Shown here piece after piece: positions 1-8,519 of a stretch of DNA of 47,751 nucleotides (position 1 is the first letter of the stretch; each line of letters opens with the position of its first letter). The notes under the pieces are model-generated. The model made no database searches. It worked only from the letters and a program-made list of their open reading frames with translations, and was not told the origin of the DNA. The position numbers were made by a program, and so were the translations under genes. Source of the DNA: a virus; IMG/VR virus record IMGVR_UViG_3300024518_002333, positions 1 through 47,751 of that record. One strand, given 5' to 3'.

Positions 1-421
1 TCTCCTTGTGCGTTGGAAGCATGAGCGCTTCAATAATCGTGTAGTCGTTAAAATCCACTTCTTCACCTTTGGCGGGGTCAACAAGCGTTTTGGTTTCTCC
101 GTCCCACGCGAGAGCGTGGTGGAGCGTAATATCTGTTTTGAGAACCGTGAGAATGGCTCGTGTGTACCCAAACATTGTTAGGGCGGCGACATTTAAAAAA
201 GACTCGTCCTTCCCGTCAAAGGATGAGACTTGCGCGAGAATAGGTAAACGCCCATTCTCAACAATAGCCGTGTAAAATTCCTCGGGCACGAAGCCTTTGC
301 GTTTATCGCCTAGGCCGGTGTGCGTGAGGTAGCGGTACAAAGTGTCTGGTTCCACGTCGAGGGCCATCCCAAGAGCGTAAACCAGACAATTGTATGGGTT
401 GTCCTGTTTCAGTTTCTTCAT
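1..421 (-). CDS. Putative papain-like cysteine-protease-fold protein (runs off left edge)
   Basis: The frame opens at an ATG at 421, overlapping the previous stop as ATGA, and stays open to base 1. If the window ends are joined, it continues for two codons (Arg, Glu) and stops at TAA, giving 142 residues. An N-terminal NPYNCLVYALGMAL segment, a later HALAWDG and a VDP motif are arranged like the Cys, His and Asp of small papain-like or C39-like phage proteins. That family assignment is an inference from motif order only. It is the last gene of the polymerase operon before the circular junction. A copy of the dispersed palindrome lies inside it (166-184). Confidence 0.7.
   Translation of the reverse strand, partial: MKKLKQDNPYNCLVYALGMALDVEPDTLYRYLTHTGLGDKRKGFVPEEFYTAIVENGRLPILAQVSSFDGKDESFLNVAALTMFGYTRAILTVLKTDITLHHALAWDGETKTLVDPAKGEEVDFNDYTIIEALMLPTHKE
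166..184. repeat. Dispersed palindrome site 1
   Basis: ACCCAAACATTGTTAGGGC matches the 19-bp family consensus except the last base. It lies inside the left-edge gene, where it is read as Leu-Thr-Met-Phe-Gly. Confidence 0.85.
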
Positions 422-768
422 ACCAAGTACCTCGCCCAATTGCCTGGTCGGAAGAGTTTCTCGTACTCTTCCTGTTCGGGTCCTGTTAGTACATAAATCT
501 GGATATGTGCCGCGGACCAGTGGGGGAAAGTTTCGAGCTGTGCGCTGGTGAACAGACTTCGTTTACCTGTGCGCTTCGGGTCCTTAACTTCGATCCAACG
601 CGCGCCATGTCTTTTATGGACCGCGTACAGGTCAGGTATCCCACGCAGCGCGAAACTGGCGTGCATTACCGTCACGTACCAATCGCGCGCTTTGAGCATT
701 TTGATAATGCGCTTTTGTACGAGTGCTTCGGGATTTTCTCGGATACGGTCTGTTTTAATTCCCGGCAT
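418..768 (-). CDS. VRR-NUC domain nuclease
   Basis: This 116-residue protein starts at the ATG at 768, preceded by AGGAG at good spacing; a longer frame upstream has no comparable signal. The core contains RGIPDLYAVHKRHG followed by ARWIEVKDPKRTG, the GxPDL and (I/V)EVK signature of the PD-(D/E)XK VRR-NUC family. Catalytic Asp and Glu-x-Lys are both present. Phage stand-alone VRR-NUC proteins are structure-specific nucleases or Holliday-junction resolvase-like enzymes. Here it sits among replication genes, so a role in recombination or branch resolution is likely. It overlaps its neighbours on both sides, indicating translational coupling. Confidence 0.85.
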   Translation of the reverse strand: MPGIKTDRIRENPEALVQKRIIKMLKARDWYVTVMHASFALRGIPDLYAVHKRHGARWIEVKDPKRTGKRSLFTSAQLETFPHWSAAHIQIYVLTGPEQEEYEKLFRPGNWARYLV

Positions 769-997
769 TTTGTGACTCCTGTGCTTCTGCGAGAGCGAGA
801 AGAGAGATAATGCGTTTCGCGTCGACCGCGCCTTGTTGCAGTTGCAAACCCAATTCCGTGAAAGCGTATTTTGCCGTATACCCTGGGTCATTCAGGCGCG
901 CAATGAGGTTGAACTCTGATTCATCTTTAGGCGTAAAAGCACACTCTCGCAAGACAGCTTGAATGTTTCGTTTACATAACTTCGTTTGATTTAACAT
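755..997 (-). CDS. Hypothetical protein, 80 aa
   Basis: The start is the ATG at 997, with GAGGAAACGATA upstream and a one-base overlap (TAATG) with the stop of the preceding gene. The end overlaps the VRR-NUC start. The product begins MLNQTKLCKRNIQAVL and is rich in charged and helical residues. I recognise no domain. The tight overlaps place it in the polymerase operon. Confidence 0.7.
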   Translation of the reverse strand: MLNQTKLCKRNIQAVLRECAFTPKDESEFNLIARLNDPGYTAKYAFTELGLQLQQGAVDAKRIISLLALAEAQESQNAGN

Positions 998-1266
998 TAT
1001 CGTTTCCTCTTTGGTTGCTTTAACGTGGGGCGTACTTGCCACACTAAGTCTAAAAATCTTTTTCGTTTTGCTGAGGGTCCTCGGCGGTACTTGGTTATTG
1101 CCTCAACGAACTGGGGTAGCCAGTCCTCTACGCGTTTTAACTGAGGGTCACTTTGACAGCGGAGCGCGAAACAAAAAGCGTCGAACTCGTGCTCATCACC
1201 GCTAAAGGACGCTCTTGTGCCTTGGAGCGTGTCGTAAGCCTTGTTTATTCTACATGGTCGATCCAT
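997..1266 (-). CDS. Hypothetical protein, 89 aa, basic C-terminus
   Basis: This reading frame overlaps the next gene upstream by 22 bases and ends in a TAATG overlap with the following gene. The C-terminus is strongly basic (KQPKRKR) and the middle contains KYRRGPSAKRKR, suggesting nucleic-acid contact. That is a guess from composition; no family is recognised. An AAGG lies about ten bases before the ATG. Confidence 0.7.
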   Translation of the reverse strand: MDRPCRINKAYDTLQGTRASFSGDEHEFDAFCFALRCQSDPQLKRVEDWLPQFVEAITKYRRGPSAKRKRFLDLVWQVRPTLKQPKRKR

Positions 1267-1595
1267 ACTAAACCTTCTAAGGCTTTCGCCATTTGTTCTT
1301 TTGACATGTCGCTGTAATATGTTACGCCGGTTTGCTTGCAGAGGTCCCTTAACTTACCCGTTGAACACAGTGACAAATCTCTTGTTATTAAGTAAACCAG
1401 ATTCTTTAAGCCAGCCAGATCACTGTCGGCAATGAGCGTCAATGCGCGGCGGTACGTGTTGCCGCCAGAAGGGTGCCTACGGCACTCGGTCATGAACGCC
1501 ATGAAGGTATCTGTTTTAACGAAGCGTTCCACGCGCCGTGCGTCGGACGCCCTAGATTTCGCCCGACTAATAATCTTCTCGTAATCAATGCTCAC
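1245..1595 (-). CDS. Hypothetical protein, 116 aa
   Basis: The start is probably the GTG at 1595, in a GTGA overlap with the DNA polymerase stop codon, which indicates coupled translation. The protein is helical and rich in Arg and Lys (RAKSRASDARRVERF). Its C-terminal half, with MSKEQMAKALEGL, resembles a small SAP- or Rho-N-like helix-extended-helix module. That resemblance is weak and I do not assign a function. Confidence 0.7.
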   Translation of the reverse strand: MSIDYEKIISRAKSRASDARRVERFVKTDTFMAFMTECRRHPSGGNTYRRALTLIADSDLAGLKNLVYLITRDLSLCSTGKLRDLCKQTGVTYYSDMSKEQMAKALEGLVWIDHVE

Positions 1596-3892
1596 GACTT
1601 ACCTGCCCACGACTTTAGTTGTTTGTCCCAAGTCATTTCGAGCATCGGCACGAGTGACTTGTGTTCTTCAATGAAATCGTCAACAATGTTGGCGCACTCT
1701 ACCACAACATTGTTTAGGCAAGGGTTCATAATCTCGTCGTGAACGTTTAGTGGTTGTACGGCCCACGTTGAGATTCCAACGGGTTGGACACACCACAACC
1801 GACATTGGAGGTCCTTCGTCATGTGTGCGCCAGGACTTTGGATAAGGTGGTTGGCGGCAGCCCTCATGTTTTGGCCTTGAATGTTAAAAGCCGCCGCAAA
1901 GAGCGCGGACCTTACGGCGTTCCCGATTTTCTGTTCTCTATCTCGTCGGGTTATTTTAACTTTCAGGCTTAGCCACGATTTAGGTGGGTCTTCCGCCAAC
2001 GCAAAAAGTGTCTTACAGACGCGGTTCTCAACGTCGAAGAAACGTTTGAAACCAAACATGCTCTCGACATATTCTTTGGGGTCTTTCCAAACGACAGGTG
2101 TGCCGAGGCCGTTCGGTTGTGTCATCGAACAGTAATCGCTACGGATTCCGTCTTGGAAGTCTTTAACTCCAACGAATCTGTCTTGGAAAGACTGCATCGC
2201 CGCGAGGGCCACGTCCTCTGGAATACCGATACGCTCTTGCAACGTGTTCTCGTTACCGCCATAGAGTTGAGCAAAGACGCCACGTTTACCATTTGTGTAA
2301 AGGTCAGGTTCTTGGCCCTTAGATTCCATAATTTCGCGGTACGTCTTATCGGGGTAGAGTGCTTCAGCAAACAGTGCGTGTAGTTTTGCTACTATTTTGC
2401 CGGTACCCTCGCAGAAAGAACACCCGCCGCCGAAGCAATCGGGGCACTCCATACCCTCTGTTAACGCTTTACGCAACTCAGGATCACCATAAACAGCTTC
2501 TGCGATTGCTACCTCGAAGGAATCGAAGTCGCCACCTGTCAGGAGCATGTCGTCCCACGCCAACGGGAACGATGAACGTACCTCTTTTGTGGACTTGATA
2601 CCCTGAGCGTTGAGTCCGTCGGAACCAGACATCCTATCGGATTTAGCGCCAATGACGCGGAACGAAGCATGGAAACGACCGGCTTGAATGATCTTGTCAA
2701 ACAACTCAACTTCCTTTTGCGCTGACCGCGCTTCGAGGACCTCAGCAGCTTTCTCACCGGCCACACCGCCCCATTCGGCGATTTCTTCGAGAATGACGCG
2801 CTTGGTACTGTCCCCGATGACAGCTAATTGGGCTTCTTCAAGGTGCGGAAAGATGTAATCTTTCACTTTACGCGGGGCGGTAGGCGCAGACATCTTCTTC
2901 TTAACCGCGAGGACTCTCATTTGTCTGAGGCGCTCCACGTCAACATTGTAACCCCGCCAGCGACAAACAGCTACCATGTTGGCTAACATGCTGTTAGTGT
3001 CATTGACTTGCGGCCGACCAAGATGCTCCCAGATACCTCTGGTGTACTCGGGATCAAGTTCAGCGTACTTTCTAGCCCTGTCGTTATGTTGCCAATGGTG
3101 GATGTGGTGTTTAATGACCGCGGGCCATGTACCGCGCCAATCGTCAGGACCAGGTGTTGGCCCGTCCAAGTAACTGGTTTGTGCGCAAGGTGCGAAACCA
3201 GCTTCGACAGGACGGTACTCTTTGGGTACTTCGATGTCGGAGAACTTCATTACCTCAGAGACGTCCACCAAACCGGCTTCGACCGCTAAAGCCTTCAACG
3301 CCTTACTAGGTGCGAAGGGACAAACGATGTCAACAAGGTCAGGGATCACGTCACCAAAATCGTCTTTAACGTCACCCAGTCGCCAAATAGGAAACTTGTT
3401 CTTGCGTCGAGCGAAGTAGATGTCGGAGAACTTAATGCGTTCTTCAAGCTCACCCACAAGGCGCTCTGCCAACAACCGCGGCACGCGTCTGATTCTAATG
3501 TCCTTACGATTCATCATCGCTTGGTACTTCGTTTGCTGGGCGACGAGCATCAAGTCAACGACACCCTTCAAGCGCCATGTTTTCGGATAGTCTCTCGCCG
3601 CCATCTCACAAAGGGCGAACTCGTCGATGTGATCAGCTACCACAACATTGTTATGGCCATATCGTTCGATGAACACTTGGGCCGTGGTCCAGAATTTGTA
3701 GAGGTGGAAAATATCAAACGTTGCGTTAAAAAGACAGCTATCGCTGTGGACGATATCGACAATCGTATCGTTCACTACGTCGAGCTTTTCGTTGAATAGC
3801 TCCACAAGCACAGAAGGCCCGTCATCTATTGCGTATTGCAATAGAACGGGCATTCCGTGAAAACCACATGTTTCTGTGTCCCAAAAGTGCAT
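1592..3892 (-). CDS. DNA polymerase, family A, with proofreading exonuclease domain
   Basis: This 766-residue enzyme copies the phage genome. The N-terminus has the exonuclease I motif DTET (residues 5-8). The polymerase half carries motif A as GDFDSFEVAIAEA (about 452), motif B as NGKRGVFAQLYGG (about 531) and motif C as VHDE (about 716). The metal ligands are the Asp in motif A and the Asp in VHDE. Between A and B is a CPDC...CSFCEGTG insertion, a zinc-knuckle-like pair that is unusual in family A polymerases. It carries two dispersed palindromes, read as LNNVVV and HNNVVV. The ATG at 3892 lies seven bases after a perfect TATAAT, so transcripts from that promoter would be leaderless or nearly so. 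Confidence 0.93.
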   Translation of the reverse strand: MHFWDTETCGFHGMPVLLQYAIDDGPSVLVELFNEKLDVVNDTIVDIVHSDSCLFNATFDIFHLYKFWTTAQVFIERYGHNNVVVADHIDEFALCEMAARDYPKTWRLKGVVDLMLVAQQTKYQAMMNRKDIRIRRVPRLLAERLVGELEERIKFSDIYFARRKNKFPIWRLGDVKDDFGDVIPDLVDIVCPFAPSKALKALAVEAGLVDVSEVMKFSDIEVPKEYRPVEAGFAPCAQTSYLDGPTPGPDDWRGTWPAVIKHHIHHWQHNDRARKYAELDPEYTRGIWEHLGRPQVNDTNSMLANMVAVCRWRGYNVDVERLRQMRVLAVKKKMSAPTAPRKVKDYIFPHLEEAQLAVIGDSTKRVILEEIAEWGGVAGEKAAEVLEARSAQKEVELFDKIIQAGRFHASFRVIGAKSDRMSGSDGLNAQGIKSTKEVRSSFPLAWDDMLLTGGDFDSFEVAIAEAVYGDPELRKALTEGMECPDCFGGGCSFCEGTGKIVAKLHALFAEALYPDKTYREIMESKGQEPDLYTNGKRGVFAQLYGGNENTLQERIGIPEDVALAAMQSFQDRFVGVKDFQDGIRSDYCSMTQPNGLGTPVVWKDPKEYVESMFGFKRFFDVENRVCKTLFALAEDPPKSWLSLKVKITRRDREQKIGNAVRSALFAAAFNIQGQNMRAAANHLIQSPGAHMTKDLQCRLWCVQPVGISTWAVQPLNVHDEIMNPCLNNVVVECANIVDDFIEEHKSLVPMLEMTWDKQLKSWAGKS
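1701..1719. repeat. Dispersed palindrome site 2
   Basis: ACCACAACATTGTTTAGGC lies in the 3' part of the polymerase gene, read as Leu-Asn-Asn-Val-Val-Val. A second bare core (AACAATGTT) without the CC/GG flanks lies at 1682-1690. Confidence 0.85.
3639..3657. repeat. Dispersed palindrome site 3
   Basis: ACCACAACATTGTTATGGC lies in the exonuclease part of the polymerase gene, read as His-Asn-Asn-Val-Val-Val. Confidence 0.85.
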
Positions 3893-3898
3893 ACGCCT

Positions 3899-3926
3899 AT
3901 TATACCATCTTTTTGAGATTTGTCAA
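3899..3926 (-). promoter_or_regulatory. Sigma70-type promoter for DNA polymerase
   Basis: On the minus strand a perfect TTGACA (3926-3921) and a perfect TATAAT (3904-3899) are separated by 16 bases. The polymerase ATG at 3892 is the seventh base after the -10, where transcription would be expected to start. The stop codon of the kinase gene lies within the -10 hexamer. Confidence 0.75.
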
Positions 3927-4553
3927 GCGGGCGGTACTCATCGCCAACTGTTTGACGAATGGGATCGCGACGAACTTATCTTTTGCGCTGTTGTCGAAAA
4001 CAGTGTGACAATCCTTCGGATGTAGCGATGTCTCGCTGCGATGCCCGTCACCAAGCACTCCGCCGAGGACACCAACGGTTTGTCCTGCTTCGTATTTGAG
4101 GACCAACGCTTCCTCATTCTCGAAACGCATGTCGTCAATAATTACGACCTGCGCTCGCGATTCGCGAATCTTGTGGCGCATTATCTTGGTCCAGAAGTTC
4201 ACGTCCACGGTGTCGCGAAAGAACTCGGTGCCGATAATCTGCAACGCGATACGAAGCTTACCTTTAGCGTCCGGTTCGCTCAACGTGGCGAACTTGTCGT
4301 GGATGAAGACTAGGAGGCGATCCGTTGTGTTTTCATCCAGCTCAAAAGTTTCGGCCCACCGGCGAATATAGTCGTCGCGGACCATAACATTGTTTAGGTG
4401 GCACGCCCCGTTAACCAGGAGTTTCAAGGGCGTCGCAAAGCTCACCACACGCGCGGGCATGTTGTGTGTGTTCGTTAATAAATAGGCCAGTTCTGTAGAA
4501 AGAAAGGATTTACCGCTTTCTTTCGCACCATTAAACGCGATCACATTTTTCAT
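3900..4553 (-). CDS. Deoxynucleoside monophosphate kinase-like P-loop protein
   Basis: The 217-residue product has a Walker A motif GAKESGKS at residues 9-16 and a later VVIIDDMRFENE segment typical of phage dNMP kinases, which phosphorylate dNMPs to supply precursors. I place the start at the ATG at 4553; a TTG three codons earlier is possible. It overlaps ParB protein 1 by 23 bases. It lies between ParB and polymerase, consistent with nucleotide supply for replication. A dispersed palindrome is read through as LNNVMV. Confidence 0.82.
   Translation of the reverse strand: MKNVIAFNGAKESGKSFLSTELAYLLTNTHNMPARVVSFATPLKLLVNGACHLNNVMVRDDYIRRWAETFELDENTTDRLLVFIHDKFATLSEPDAKGKLRIALQIIGTEFFRDTVDVNFWTKIMRHKIRESRAQVVIIDDMRFENEEALVLKYEAGQTVGVLGGVLGDGHRSETSLHPKDCHTVFDNSAKDKFVAIPFVKQLAMSTARLTNLKKMV
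4381..4399. repeat. Dispersed palindrome site 4
   Basis: ACCATAACATTGTTTAGGT is a full consensus match inside the kinase gene, read as Leu-Asn-Asn-Val-Met-Val. Confidence 0.9.
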
Positions 4554-5361
4554 ATTCTTCAATGCCCCTGTATGTGATGTTAAACATCTTTGCTTGCTCT
4601 TCGATTTCCTTTTCCAGCGCCGCGTAAGTAACGTTACCGCTTGCCCACTGCAACGCCATCACTTCGATGGACGTACCGAACATGTGATAAAGATAGTCAC
4701 GCACGCGCTCCATATCGCTTTGCGTGCGCGCTTTGCCCTTCGAGACGCGTGGCATCTTCTTCTGGTGTCTTTTCAGATGCACTTTAATGTCCGATGCTTT
4801 CTCGGCGCGCTCTTTATAAAGCCGGACGTAATTGTATTGCATTTCTTCGGAGAGACCCTCAATGACTTTTACCTGTTTGAGCGTCAGCGCTCCGGTTGCC
4901 ACATCTTCCTGAATGGGGTCAGGAAGACTTAGGATACTCAGGCGCGAGTAAACCCATTGCGGGGATCGCGAGATAGCTTCAGCCATTTCCTCGGGAGTGT
5001 AACCGGTGTCCGCGAAGCGTCGAAGAGTGATCGCTTCTTCCAGAGGATTTAGGTCTTTGCGCTCAAGATTTTCCGTAAGGTTAATCTTAATGATTTCCGC
5101 GTCCGTGAGCCCCTCGTACACGACACAGGTTACTTCCGGCCATTTCAAGTGTTCGATAGCCCTCATGCGGCGGAAACCGGCGATAACCTGATACTGCCCG
5201 TTTTCGCGGGCTACAACGGCTGGAAGCTGAATCAGACCTTGTTCTGCAATGTTTTGAGCCAAGGCCGAGTAGTCGGAGTAACCGATCTTGCTCCGCGAGT
5301 TTATACTCTCATCCACGAAAATTGAGGATAAGGGAATGCTTTTTGTTTTATGTTCTGTCAC
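4531..5361 (-). CDS. ParB/Spo0J-family DNA-binding protein 1
   Basis: The 276-residue protein has the classical ParB order: GFRRMRA (62-68) and ENLERKDLNPLEEA (97-110), which correspond to the CTP-binding motifs GxxRxxA and ENxxR, then a helix-turn-helix at 121-143 (TPEEMAEAISRSPQWVYSRL). ParB proteins of this type load at a palindromic centromere and slide as CTP-dependent clamps. No ParA is visible anywhere in the window. The start is a GTG at 5361 with GGAG at good spacing, overlapping the helicase gene by 14 bases. It is the best candidate to bind the dispersed palindromes or the parS-like site at 40837; that is an inference. Confidence 0.9.
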   Translation of the reverse strand: MTEHKTKSIPLSSIFVDESINSRSKIGYSDYSALAQNIAEQGLIQLPAVVARENGQYQVIAGFRRMRAIEHLKWPEVTCVVYEGLTDAEIIKINLTENLERKDLNPLEEAITLRRFADTGYTPEEMAEAISRSPQWVYSRLSILSLPDPIQEDVATGALTLKQVKVIEGLSEEMQYNYVRLYKERAEKASDIKVHLKRHQKKMPRVSKGKARTQSDMERVRDYLYHMFGTSIEVMALQWASGNVTYAALEKEIEEQAKMFNITYRGIEEYEKCDRV

Positions 5362-7426
5362 TGTCTTTCTCCAAAGCGGCTGTAATGTCGCCCATAGACA
5401 TTCGTTGCAGGTCGCGCTTTTTCTGTAGGTTGTCGAGGATGAGTTGATCGGTTTCCAAACACGTAATGTCGATGATCGTCGCTCCGCGTTTCAAGTCCAT
5501 GCCTGTCCGGTGGATACGATCTTCCGACTGAATACGATTCTCCGCTTGAAAATCGTTAGAGTAGTAAATCGCCACTGGTGACGCCGTGAGGGTTAAACCC
5601 ATGCCTCCAGACTGCGGGTGCAGAATGATGGCACACTTTTGCCGCAAGCGATCGGGCGATTGGAAATCCAAAAGGGCGTCTTCCGGCAGGATACGATCCG
5701 TGTATGACGCTTTCCAACCGCGACCATCGACACGAATTGTTTCCCAACCCTCGCGGTCACAGACGGCGACACATTTGTCGATGGACGCTTTGAAACCCGC
5801 AAAGATTACCACGCGACCTACGCCGTCGAACTCTTCGAGAAGTTCAGCAAGGACTTTCTCTTTCGGTCCTTCGATGTTCTTGGTCACAGGTTTGTACTTG
5901 GGAACCTGGCCTGAACCATTGCAGGTGTCGCACGTTGCTTCAACCACCCTAACAATGTTTGGGTCGTCGGGGTCGCCTTCGAGAACATGCTCTTGCCGAA
6001 CCTCATCCCACCAAAAGTCGTACTGACCATTGCCTTCGCAGGTTTGGCAGGTGGTTGTTCCGTCTTGTTCTTTGTCGTAGAGGAAGCCGTCACTAAGCTC
6101 ACGGAGTTTAGCCAAGGCCGTGATCGTGCGTTTCTCAGTCGCTTTAATAAGGTCCGCGGCCCGCTTATAAGCGAGCGGAATCTCGCAATGGACGCGCCGA
6201 TAAACCTTGTCTGGCAAATCGAGACAGTCTTTCTTCCACTTAACAAGAGTCAACCCCTTCATGCGCTGATAAAGGAGGTCAACTTCATTGACGCCCCTCA
6301 CGAACTGATGGGTTTTACCCAAAGGGTCCTTGGTCCGCTTGATGCGCTCGCGTTCCAATTTAAGCCGGTCGATTGTTTCTTTGCACTCGACACGTTTATC
6401 AAGGTCGCCCGCTTTAATTGCCGCTTTCATCGCTAACGCGGCTGCTTGCAGTTTAGATTGGACCGCTTGTTCACACGCTCGTAGCGAGTGCGCTAAATCG
6501 TTCTCATGCTTACCGCACTCGGAACAAACATCATCGCTGTCTTTCCACGCGACGAGTTTCGGATAAGTTTGTCCGCCAACACCCTCGCACTGCTCAAAGT
6601 GAGCCAAGCGGTATTGAAGAGTGTTTGCCGAACCTTCCAGTAGAAAGCCAGGGCAAGCAACCTCAGTCTGGTTCCACCAATCGACAGGGCTTTTTGGTGC
6701 GGGTGTTCCCGACATCAGAATTACGTACCCGTCGTGGTCGTCTCTGATTGCGTTTGCGAGAGCTAAAGCGTACTGTGAGCGTTTCGCTGTTTCCGTTTTG
6801 AGCTTCGACGATTCGTCAAAAATAACGCCTTCTGGGACGTACTCGGGATGTTCTTTGACACGCTTAACCATGCCCTCGTAAGTCATAAAGGTCGGTTTGA
6901 TCTGAGCGTCCCACTTACGGAAGTCTAGTTTGACGGCTGCGACCGCGGACTTCGGACCGACCCACCACCACTCGCGCTTACCGCTACGTTCCATCAGCTC
7001 GATACCGGCTAACGTTTTACCTGTTCCCATTTCCGCGGCCCAGATTACGCGCTTGGCGCTCAGACCGTGCTTAACCAAATCTTTTTGGTGGTCGAAGAGT
7101 GGGCGAGAAAAAGTCACCACAACATTGTTTGGGTCCGCGTCGTAGTCGCCGAAAACATCTTCGCCAATAAAACGGCGAAGATTGAAATTGTTACGTTGGC
7201 ACACTGGTGCGCGCCAAGTCTTTGTGTCCCAATCAAAACGACGATTCTTCAGCGTTTTGACTTTATCTTTGATAACGTTATTGAAGCCGAATGCCAAGAT
7301 ATACATTCCGTTAACGACTTCAATTTCGACGGGTACGAGCGCAAACCGGCGCTTACCTTTGTAGGCCGGTTGCGGTAGTTTAAATTTATAGATACCCGCT
7401 GTGAGCGGTTCATACATGCAAGACAT
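5348..7426 (-). CDS. SNF2-like superfamily 2 helicase/ATPase
   Basis: The start is the ATG at 7426 (MSCMYEP), preceded by GCGGGG; the frame is open further upstream but lacks a better signal. Motifs in the 692-residue product are Walker A MGTGKT (about 132), DESS in the DEAH position (about 203), LMSGTP as motif III (about 237) and RIHRTG as motif VI (about 636). These belong to the SNF2/DEAD-like phage helicases that remodel or unwind DNA. Two DnaJ-type zinc units, CQTCEGNG (about 458) and CDTCNGSG (about 497), are inserted in the C-terminal half, with a further CSECGKHE near 310. It carries two dispersed palindromes. Confidence 0.9.
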   Translation of the reverse strand: MSCMYEPLTAGIYKFKLPQPAYKGKRRFALVPVEIEVVNGMYILAFGFNNVIKDKVKTLKNRRFDWDTKTWRAPVCQRNNFNLRRFIGEDVFGDYDADPNNVVVTFSRPLFDHQKDLVKHGLSAKRVIWAAEMGTGKTLAGIELMERSGKREWWWVGPKSAVAAVKLDFRKWDAQIKPTFMTYEGMVKRVKEHPEYVPEGVIFDESSKLKTETAKRSQYALALANAIRDDHDGYVILMSGTPAPKSPVDWWNQTEVACPGFLLEGSANTLQYRLAHFEQCEGVGGQTYPKLVAWKDSDDVCSECGKHENDLAHSLRACEQAVQSKLQAAALAMKAAIKAGDLDKRVECKETIDRLKLERERIKRTKDPLGKTHQFVRGVNEVDLLYQRMKGLTLVKWKKDCLDLPDKVYRRVHCEIPLAYKRAADLIKATEKRTITALAKLRELSDGFLYDKEQDGTTTCQTCEGNGQYDFWWDEVRQEHVLEGDPDDPNIVRVVEATCDTCNGSGQVPKYKPVTKNIEGPKEKVLAELLEEFDGVGRVVIFAGFKASIDKCVAVCDREGWETIRVDGRGWKASYTDRILPEDALLDFQSPDRLRQKCAIILHPQSGGMGLTLTASPVAIYYSNDFQAENRIQSEDRIHRTGMDLKRGATIIDITCLETDQLILDNLQKKRDLQRMSMGDITAALEKDSDRT
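5946..5964. repeat. Dispersed palindrome site 5
   Basis: ACCCTAACAATGTTTGGGT is a full consensus match inside the helicase gene between its two zinc units, read as Pro-Asn-Ile-Val-Arg-Val. Confidence 0.9.
7116..7134. repeat. Dispersed palindrome site 6
   Basis: ACCACAACATTGTTTGGGT is a full consensus match inside the helicase gene, read as Pro-Asn-Asn-Val-Val-Val. Confidence 0.9.
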
Positions 7427-7787
7427 TTTGGAACCCCGCTGAAAGAAAAGTTTTACGTATTTTTCTCGAAAGGTCAGAATCCACTTCGAGAATAAACGAT
7501 TTAAAAAGTGCCAGACTCGCGGAAAGGAGATACTTGTCAGGAAACGTTGAGACAAGTACACCCCTCCGATTTAGAATAATTACGCTCTCATCTGTAACGT
7601 CTTCAAAATCGGCCGATAACGCAACAGACATATGCACAAGGAGGTCGGCGTCATTTGCTTTAAAGTATCGTTCCAACGAGTCTGGCATACCAAAATCTAA
7701 ATGGCGTTTGGTACACCAACCCCTGTAATCACCAAGTACGCGTGGTGTTACCGTGTTGAAAACAGGGGTTAGTGCAATTTGGATCAC
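7410..7787 (-). CDS. Hypothetical protein, 125 aa
   Basis: The start is probably the GTG at 7787, in a GTGA overlap with the stop of the upstream gene; the end overlaps the helicase start. The product begins MIQIALTPVFNTVTPR and has no motif I recognise. The overlap on both sides shows that it belongs to the early replication operon. Confidence 0.7.
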   Translation of the reverse strand: MIQIALTPVFNTVTPRVLGDYRGWCTKRHLDFGMPDSLERYFKANDADLLVHMSVALSADFEDVTDESVIILNRRGVLVSTFPDKYLLSASLALFKSFILEVDSDLSRKIRKTFLSAGFQNVLHV

Positions 7788-8455
7788 TCTACGCGTCCAC
7801 CAGTTTCCGCAGATGCGGTTTCTTCTTCAACGATTTCAGGACCCTGTGCTTTGCGGGACATGAAGGTGTTGATTTCTTTCTCGCACTCTTCGAGGGACGG
7901 GAGAGGCATTTCGGAATCGGTGCCGTTGATCACCGGAACGTGATAACTGAAGTCCGGTTTCTCGATCAGCTCGACGCCGAAAGCAACGGGTTCCTGCACG
8001 AAGTCCAGCAGGGTTTCTGCCGCCACACGCAGGGACGGCGATCCGCAGAACAGTGAAACGAACTCCTTACGGGCGGGAAGCCAGACGAGGAAATCGACAC
8101 CGTAGTGGAGATTCTGGTTGGTGCGTTCCGCATCGGAACGCGCTTTGATGTTCTGGTACGTTTCGCTGTTGTTGTCAAAATCGACAACGAAAGTGCCGCC
8201 GCTGCTGTCCGTCGCTTTCGGAATGAAGGCGACGACAAAAGCCAGGACTTTCTCGCCAAGGTCTTGGACCGTGGAGCTTTTTGCGTACGCCCAGTTGCCG
8301 ACAGGCATTTTCTGTTTCTTCGCGAGGTCGGAAGAACCGGAGACAATACGCATCTGTCCGAGGAAACTACCCCCGAGCAAACCGGCTTCGGCCAATTCTG
8401 TTTTGTCTTGTTTCTTCGGCGCGAGACCATTCTTCAGTGCTTGTAAGTCATTCAT
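7784..8455 (-). CDS. Hypothetical early protein, possible single-strand DNA-binding protein
   Basis: The 223-residue product is the first gene after a strong promoter and a leader hairpin, so it is probably abundant. The middle (VLAFVVAFIP, GTFVVDFDNN, GVDFLVWLP) is beta-rich. The C-terminus is acidic (EIVEEETASAETGGRVE), as in many phage ssDNA-binding proteins. I see no signature sequence, so SSB is only a suggestion based on expression position, neighbours and acidic tail. Confidence 0.75.
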   Translation of the reverse strand: MNDLQALKNGLAPKKQDKTELAEAGLLGGSFLGQMRIVSGSSDLAKKQKMPVGNWAYAKSSTVQDLGEKVLAFVVAFIPKATDSSGGTFVVDFDNNSETYQNIKARSDAERTNQNLHYGVDFLVWLPARKEFVSLFCGSPSLRVAAETLLDFVQEPVAFGVELIEKPDFSYHVPVINGTDSEMPLPSLEECEKEINTFMSRKAQGPEIVEEETASAETGGRVE

Positions 8456-8498
8456 AATCTTATTTCTCGTTCTTGGTTCTTGTTTATTGGTTCGATAG

Positions 8499-8517
8499 AC
8501 CTAAACAATGTTGTGGT
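8499..8517. repeat. Dispersed palindrome site 7 (left arm of leader hairpin)
   Basis: ACCTAAACAATGTTGTGGT matches the consensus. Bases 8501-8513 pair perfectly with 8524-8536 of site 8 to form a 13-bp stem with a 10-base loop at the predicted transcript 5' end. Confidence 0.88.
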
Positions 8518-8519
8518 CG

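Noticed and set aside
1682-1690. Extra copy of the palindrome core (AACAATGTT) next to site 2
   Set aside because: It lacks the CC and GG flanks that nearly all family members keep; treated as chance or a decayed site.
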